Shown: piece after piece, positions 6,193 to 9,360 of the stretch
How positions within the stretch are numbered: position 1 is the stretch's first letter
Layout of the letters: every line of letters begins with the position of its first letter
Source: Clostridia bacterium
GTDB taxonomy: Bacteria > Bacillota > Clostridia > RGIG8785
DNA: 9,360 nt
Direction: 5' to 3'
NCBI GenBank assembly: GCA_017620795.1
Contig: JAGAUM010000052.1
Span: forward strand, 1-9,360
Notes under the pieces: generated by a model
Told to the model about the DNA's origin: nothing
Databases searched by the model: none
Seen by the model: only the letters and a program-made list of their open reading frames with translations
Made by a program: the position numbers and the translations under genes

Positions 6193-6672
6193 CTACTCGG
6201 TAATATCCTGTAAGGTAAAGACTAAAGCCTTTTTGAGTTCTTCCAAAGAAAGCTCCACCTGATAGCCGATTTTCCCTGCGCTGAAGATGATGGTGTCAAA
6301 GCTTTGGGCAGTCGCATCAATCACAGTATGGAACACTTTTTTCATGCCAATGGGCGAACATCCGCCGTGAATATAACCAGTTAAGGGGAGCAGGTCTTTT
6401 TGAGGAATCATGGCAATGTTCTTTTCACCTACTGCTGCGGCAGCTTTTTTTAAGTGCAGTTCGCGACAGACAGGAACCATAAAAACATGATATTGCTTGG
6501 AAGCACCTTGAGTAACCAAGGTCTTAAAGACCCGATTGGGGTCCTGACCCAAAACACGCGCCACCTCTTCTCCGTTGGTGGTGGCGGCATGAGTATAGTC
6601 ATGGCTCAAGAACACAGCCTTCTTTTGTTCCAAAATCCGCATGACATTGGTTTTTTCTTCTTTTCTCTTCAT
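6193..6672 (-). CDS. ybaK: Cys-tRNA(Pro)/Cys-tRNA(Cys) deacylase, YbaK/EbsC family
   Basis: A 159-residue single-domain protein of the YbaK branch of the prolyl-tRNA editing superfamily. Characterised members hydrolyse Cys-tRNA(Pro) made in error by prolyl-tRNA synthetase. Family features visible are GEEVARVLGQDPNRVFKTLV (34-53), including the conserved catalytic-type Lys50 (RVFKTLV), the central REL block (70-72) and GYIHGGCSPIGMKK (99-112). Length is normal. The ATG at 6672 has GGGAG (6684-6680) 7 nt upstream; M11 is a less likely alternative because no such site precedes it. The stop TAG at 6195-6193 overlaps the ribosome binding site of the radical SAM gene, with 10 nt between the genes, so they form an operon. 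The divergent amidohydrolase shares its 74-nt upstream region. Confidence 0.92.
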   Translation of the reverse strand: MKRKEEKTNVMRILEQKKAVFLSHDYTHAATTNGEEVARVLGQDPNRVFKTLVTQGASKQYHVFMVPVCRELHLKKAAAAVGEKNIAMIPQKDLLPLTGYIHGGCSPIGMKKVFHTVIDATAQSFDTIIFSAGKIGYQVELSLEELKKALVFTLQDITE

Positions 6673-6689
6673 AAATTTGCTCCCTTTAT

Positions 6690-6718
6690 TTGACTTTTAA
6701 AGATTGTAGTAGTACAAT
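6690..6718 (+). promoter_or_regulatory. Sigma-A promoter of the amidohydrolase gene
   Basis: TTGACT (6690-6695), a 17-nt spacer, and TACAAT (6713-6718). Transcription would start near 6725, about 22 nt before the chosen ATG at 6747. Confidence 0.8.
6703..6718. promoter_or_regulatory. Palindrome made of two facing -10 elements
   Basis: ATTGTA (6703-6708), GTAG, TACAAT (6713-6718) is a perfect 6-bp inverted repeat. The right arm is the -10 of the amidohydrolase promoter. The left arm reads TACAAT on the minus strand and could be the -10 of ybaK, with a poor -35 (TTTCTA, 6731-6726) 17 nt away. RNA polymerase could not occupy both at once. It could equally be the site of a dimeric regulator. Confidence 0.45.
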
Positions 6719-6746
6719 GGACAATTAGAAAGTGAGATGTTTATTC

Positions 6747-7574
6747 ATGTATCGCATCATCGACGCGCACACCCATATTTTCCCTGCACCGTTGGCAGAA
6801 AAGGCATCAAAGTCCATTGGGGATTTTTACGATGTCGCCATGTCCTATCCTGCATCGGTAGAACAGTTACTGGCCGCCGAAAAAGAAATCAACGCTGAAA
6901 GAATGGTGGTCTGTTCTTCGGCAGTAACACCGAAGCAGGTTTCCTCTATCAATGACTTTATTTCCGCAGAATGCCAAAAGCATCCTGAGTTCATCGGTCT
7001 GGGGGCAATGCACCCTGACTATGCCGATTATGAAGCGGAATTAGACCGCATTGTAGCATTGGGCTTACACGGGGTAAAGTTCCATCCCGATTTTCAGAAG
7101 TTTGCCATTGACGATCCCAAATACTTTGACGTTTTCCGCGCCATTGCAAAGCGTGGCTTGCCCGTTCTTTTTCACACAGGTGACAAGCGTTACCACTATT
7201 CTTCCCCTGATCAGCTGACCACGCTGATGCGTGCCGTCCCCGATATGGTTGCTATCGGCGCCCATTTTGGTGGGTATTCGGAATGGGAAGAAGCGTTCCG
7301 TCAGCCTAAGAACCCGCAGGTGTTTTATGACACCTCCAGCGCCCTTTTCGAGTTGAATCGGGACTTGGCTTTGCGGATGATAGAGCGCTTCGGCATCGAT
7401 CAGTTCATGTTCGGCACCGACTTCCCCATGTGGAAGCCTGTTGAGGAAATCCAGCGGTTTTTGAGCTTGGGCTTGAGTGAGTCGGAAAACCAAGCTTTGT
7501 TTTATGACAACTGTTGTCGGTTATATAATCTTAAGCCGAGGGGAGTCGAACCCCATAAGCTTAAAAGCGAGTGA
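6747..7574 (+). CDS. Amidohydrolase-2 family metal-dependent hydrolase
   Basis: A 275-residue TIM-barrel protein of the amidohydrolase_2 family (relatives include ACMSD-type decarboxylases and related hydrolases). Metal-binding landmarks appear in the expected order: DAHTHIF with H8 and H10, GVKFHPDF with K111 and H113, LFHTGD with H143, GAHFGG with H173, and MFGTDFPMW with the catalytic-type D225. The substrate cannot be read from sequence. ATG 6747 is chosen over the in-frame GTG at 6732, because the promoter would leave only about 7 nt before the GTG and the HxH motif then sits at its usual place near the N-terminus; the ribosome binding site (GTGAG, 6732-6736) is weak. The last 12 or so residues (PRGVEPHKLKSE) look unlike the rest: their DNA resembles a tRNA 3' end and runs into the terminator. 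The gene stands alone. Confidence 0.85.
   Translation: MYRIIDAHTHIFPAPLAEKASKSIGDFYDVAMSYPASVEQLLAAEKEINAERMVVCSSAVTPKQVSSINDFISAECQKHPEFIGLGAMHPDYADYEAELDRIVALGLHGVKFHPDFQKFAIDDPKYFDVFRAIAKRGLPVLFHTGDKRYHYSSPDQLTTLMRAVPDMVAIGAHFGGYSEWEEAFRQPKNPQVFYDTSSALFELNRDLALRMIERFGIDQFMFGTDFPMWKPVEEIQRFLSLGLSESENQALFYDNCCRLYNLKPRGVEPHKLKSE
7531..7564 (-). repeat. tRNA T-arm-like hairpin in the 3' end of the amidohydrolase gene
   Basis: On the minus strand GGGG (7554-7551), TTCGACT (7550-7544), CCCC (7543-7540) matches a tRNA T-arm: the 7-base loop fits TTCRANY exactly, though the fifth stem pair is T-T. It continues with TCGGCTTA, like the 3' side of an acceptor stem, but without CCA. An outer pair TTAAGC (7531-7536)/GCTTAA (7559-7564) closes a larger imperfect hairpin. 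No D-arm or anticodon arm is nearby, so this is not a working tRNA. It may be the scar of an integration site or chance. Confidence 0.4.
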
Positions 7575-7590
7575 TAACACTCGCTTTTTT
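7563..7590. terminator. Bidirectional terminator between the amidohydrolase and thiN
   Basis: AAAAGCGAGTG (7563-7573), loop ATAA and CACTCGCTTTT (7578-7588) form an 11-bp stem with a T run to 7590. The amidohydrolase stop TGA (7572-7574) lies at the loop edge, and the thiN stop TAA (7591-7589) directly abuts the other arm. The plus-strand T tract has six T; the minus-strand one has only four, so termination of thiN may be weaker. Confidence 0.9.
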
Positions 7591-8230
7591 ATTTGCTCAA
7601 CTGTGGCAATTCTTTTTGAGAGCGGTCTTCCCACAAGACCAGCAGAGTGCCGTTTTGCACGCTGATTTGGGCTTGTTCCTCGGTAAACTCGTTACTGACT
7701 CCGAGAGGAATAAAGGCATCCAGTGTCGCATCTTCAACACCATAATAAAGACCCTTTTCGGTTACACCCAAAGCAGGTTTTCCCAAGCAAAAGACCGAAA
7801 CGGTGCCCCGATAGCCTTTGGGGAAGGTTAACTTGCCGTCAGTTACTGCGGTGGCGGTAAAATCCAGTCCGTATAAAAAGGTGCGGATACCACGGCTACT
7901 AAGCTCGCCAAGCAAAGAGAGGTTTGCCAAGGTATGGTCTAACCGACCGCCGGTGCCTCCGAACAGATGAATGGTGTGTGCTCCACGCTCCTCTGCGATA
8001 CGGGCACAAAGTGCCATGTCCGTTTCATCCTTTTCTTTGGGGAAACGCAGAATGTTGTTATGGTCGGGAACAGTTCCCAAAGAGTCGAAGTCCCCGACCA
8101 CCGCATCAGGCGCAATATGCAGTTGTTCCAAGACGGCATAGCCTGCATCAGCGGCAAGCACGCAGTCCTTTGGTTCGGGAGTAAAGCGGTCGCGGTCAAA
8201 GTCACCGCCACCCACAATATAGTAGGTCAC
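7589..8230 (-). CDS. thiN: Thiamine pyrophosphokinase
   Basis: A 213-residue cytoplasmic enzyme that transfers pyrophosphate from ATP to thiamine, giving thiamine diphosphate. Catalytic-domain motifs are all present: AADAGYAVL (26-34), VVGDFDSLG (44-52), KDETDMALC (67-75) and FGGTGGRLDHTLAN (90-103). The C-terminal thiamine-binding beta domain ends in the typical PLGVSNEF (175-182) and a NGTLLVL strand. Start: GTG at 8230-8228 overlaps the esterase stop as GTGA, a common coupling arrangement, with GGAG at 8245-8242. Upstream in-frame codons lie inside the esterase gene and were rejected. In many Firmicutes thiN follows rsgA and rpe; here it follows an esterase and a MATE transporter. No TPP riboswitch is visible, but the operon start is off the window. 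Confidence 0.92.
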   Translation of the reverse strand: MTYYIVGGGDFDRDRFTPEPKDCVLAADAGYAVLEQLHIAPDAVVGDFDSLGTVPDHNNILRFPKEKDETDMALCARIAEERGAHTIHLFGGTGGRLDHTLANLSLLGELSSRGIRTFLYGLDFTATAVTDGKLTFPKGYRGTVSVFCLGKPALGVTEKGLYYGVEDATLDAFIPLGVSNEFTEEQAQISVQNGTLLVLWEDRSQKELPQLSK

Positions 8231-8976
8231 GCAAACATCCACTCCAGTACGTATTGAATATACTCGTCCCAAAATGCCCAGCAGTGGTCTCCTTCCGATT
8301 CGCGGAAGGTGTAGTCGTAGTGCAAAGCGGTTAAATGGGCATGAAGACGCAGGGTGTCTTGGTACATAAAGTCCGACTTGCCAACGCCCATGAAAATACG
8401 AGGTTTTGAAGAAGCCTTGTCCGTTTGTGAGGCAAGATAAAAAAGGTCCTCACTATCAGGGATGGTATCACCGAATATCAGGTTCATATCTTCGGGGAAA
8501 TAAGGTTGGCGGATATCCGAAACCGGTGACAACGCACCGATTGCCGCATAGCGTTCGGGGTTTTTAAGGCCGATTTTCATTGCTCCGTAGCCACCCATGG
8601 ACAAGCCTGCAATAAAGCGATCTTTGGGGTCGGAAGAGATGTGGAAGAAACTCTCACAAATGCGGGGCAGTTCTTCTGCGATATAGGTGTAGTATGCGCC
8701 GCCGTGTTTCATGTCGGTATAAAAACTGCGGGCACCGTCGGGCATAACCACGGCAATGCCATGGGTTGCCGCAAACCGCTCAATTGAAGTGCGACGGAGC
8801 CAGATGGTATAGTCATCGCTTAAACCATGCAAGAGATAAAGGCATGGGAATTTTTTCCCCGTCTTTTTCCCTTCGATGCCGATTTGGGAAGCCGACGTTT
8901 CCTGGGGCAGAACCACATAGGCGGCTACTTGCTTGCCCAGTGCTTCACTGTGAAAATGAAAATCTAAAAAAGCCAT
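8227..8976 (-). CDS. Alpha/beta hydrolase, esterase D / tributyrin esterase type
   Basis: A 249-residue protein of the putative esterase family (PF00756, EstA/S-formylglutathione hydrolase-like). The nucleophile elbow GLSMGGYGA (124-132) holds Ser126. KSDFMYQD (200-207) supplies the likely Asp202 and EGDHCWAFWDEY (228-239) the His231. LLHGLSDD (48-55) is the oxyanion-hole region. No signal peptide is seen, so it is cytoplasmic. Relatives hydrolyse short-chain esters, acetylated sugars or feruloyl esters; the substrate here is unknown. The ATG at 8976 has GGAGGA (8989-8984), which overlaps the end of the MATE gene, leaving only 3 nt between the two genes. Its stop overlaps the thiN start. The three genes are thus almost certainly cotranscribed. 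Confidence 0.9.
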   Translation of the reverse strand: MAFLDFHFHSEALGKQVAAYVVLPQETSASQIGIEGKKTGKKFPCLYLLHGLSDDYTIWLRRTSIERFAATHGIAVVMPDGARSFYTDMKHGGAYYTYIAEELPRICESFFHISSDPKDRFIAGLSMGGYGAMKIGLKNPERYAAIGALSPVSDIRQPYFPEDMNLIFGDTIPDSEDLFYLASQTDKASSKPRIFMGVGKSDFMYQDTLRLHAHLTALHYDYTFRESEGDHCWAFWDEYIQYVLEWMFA

Positions 8977-8979
8977 GAT

Positions 8980-9360
8980 TTATTCCTCCGTGGTCATCCG
9001 TGCAAAAGCACGTTTTTTGACGATTGTTAAAGTAATCAGGTGCAAGACGATAACAAAAATCCACGAGAAGGGCCAACACAGATACAAAAATCCCGTGGTA
9101 TGATTGAAAGGCAGGATGCAATAGACCCAGAAGATTCGGAAGCCACAGGCACCGACCAAGGAGTTAATTGCCGTTATGGTAGATGAGCCGAGGCCGCGGA
9201 TGGTGCCCGTCAGCACATTCATGATTCCACACAGGAAATAGGGCGCGCAGGTTACTGTCATCCGAATGATGCCCTCTGAAATGGCATTTTCCGAGTCGGT
9301 GATGTAGATTGACAACAACGGACGGGCGAACAGTACGCAAAGACCACCTAAAAATGCACC
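8980..9360 (-). CDS. MATE-family efflux transporter, C-terminal part (cut by right edge)
   Basis: The last 126 residues of a multidrug-and-toxin-extrusion type transporter, which couples Na+ or H+ entry to export of organic cations and other compounds. The frame is open to the right edge, so the start is not seen. Visible are the segment LLSIYITDSENAISEGI, typical between the late helices, then the membrane helices around TVTCAPYFLCGIMNVLTGTI, the RGLGSSTITAINSLVGACGF region (equivalent to the RGxGxS motif of the family) and FRIFWVYCIL, ending with a final helix (WIFVIVLHLITLTIV) and a basic tail (KKRAFARMTTEE). The TAA stop at 8982-8980 is 3 nt before the esterase ATG. It lies at the head of the visible esterase-thiN run. 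A DinF-like or MepA-like name cannot be distinguished. Confidence 0.87.
   Translation of the reverse strand, partial: GAFLGGLCVLFARPLLSIYITDSENAISEGIIRMTVTCAPYFLCGIMNVLTGTIRGLGSSTITAINSLVGACGFRIFWVYCILPFNHTTGFLYLCWPFSWIFVIVLHLITLTIVKKRAFARMTTEE

Noticed and set aside
7531..7630. A complete tRNA or tmRNA gene on the minus strand
   Set aside because: Only a T-arm and part of an acceptor-like strand are present; no D-arm, anticodon arm or CCA is found and a terminator lies directly upstream.
8231..8272. Upstream start for thiN
   Set aside because: The extra residues show no match to the family; the GTG overlapping the esterase stop begins just before the conserved YYIVGGGD.
1..9360. CRISPR array, insertion sequence or phage module
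   Set aside because: No regularly spaced repeats, transposase motifs, integrase or structural phage genes were seen on either strand.

Overview
The window looks like chromosomal DNA of a spore-forming, low-to-mid GC member of the Clostridia (Oscillospiraceae/Lachnospiraceae type, probably a gut anaerobe). This rests on a SleB-type cortex-lytic enzyme preceded by a sigma-G-like promoter, strong AGGAGG ribosome binding sites, a DUF4080-type B12-binding radical SAM protein, a CofE-like protein of the long Firmicute type, and near-consensus sigma-A promoters. The species cannot be fixed from the sequence. No IS element, phage gene, CRISPR array, rRNA or complete tRNA is visible.

Layout, left to right: (1) the start of sleB (-), cut by the left edge and divergent from (2) dinB, a Y-family DNA polymerase (+). 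(3) A CofE/F420-ligase family protein (-) converges on dinB and is divergent from (4) a LysR regulator (+). (5) A membrane-anchored XRE regulator (-) lies downstream of (6) a B12-binding radical SAM protein (-) and (7) a YbaK/EbsC Cys-tRNA(Pro) deacylase (-). (8) An amidohydrolase-2 family metal hydrolase (+) is divergent from ybaK. (9-11) A tightly packed minus-strand run follows: MATE transporter (cut by the right edge), an EstA/EsteraseD-type alpha/beta hydrolase and thiamine pyrophosphokinase (thiN), the last two overlapping by 4 nt.

The region is compact. All three convergent junctions (dinB/cofE-like, lysR/xre, amidohydrolase/thiN) are closed by one symmetric hairpin flanked by A and T runs, which can terminate transcription from both sides. 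In two of them stop codons lie inside the hairpin. Divergent junctions carry good promoters: sigma-G for sleB beside an extended -10 sigma-A promoter for dinB; a consensus promoter for the cofE-like gene overlapping the lysR control region; and a good promoter for the amidohydrolase whose -10 is one arm of a perfect palindrome, the other arm being a -10-like element facing ybaK.

Most genes are housekeeping or general accessory functions, and I see no clear new defence or mobile system. The points most worth following are the CofE-like/LysR pair in a lineage not expected to make F420, the ybaK-radical SAM-XRE run of unknown substrate, and a tRNA T-arm-like sequence at the end of the amidohydrolase gene that may be a scar of past integration.
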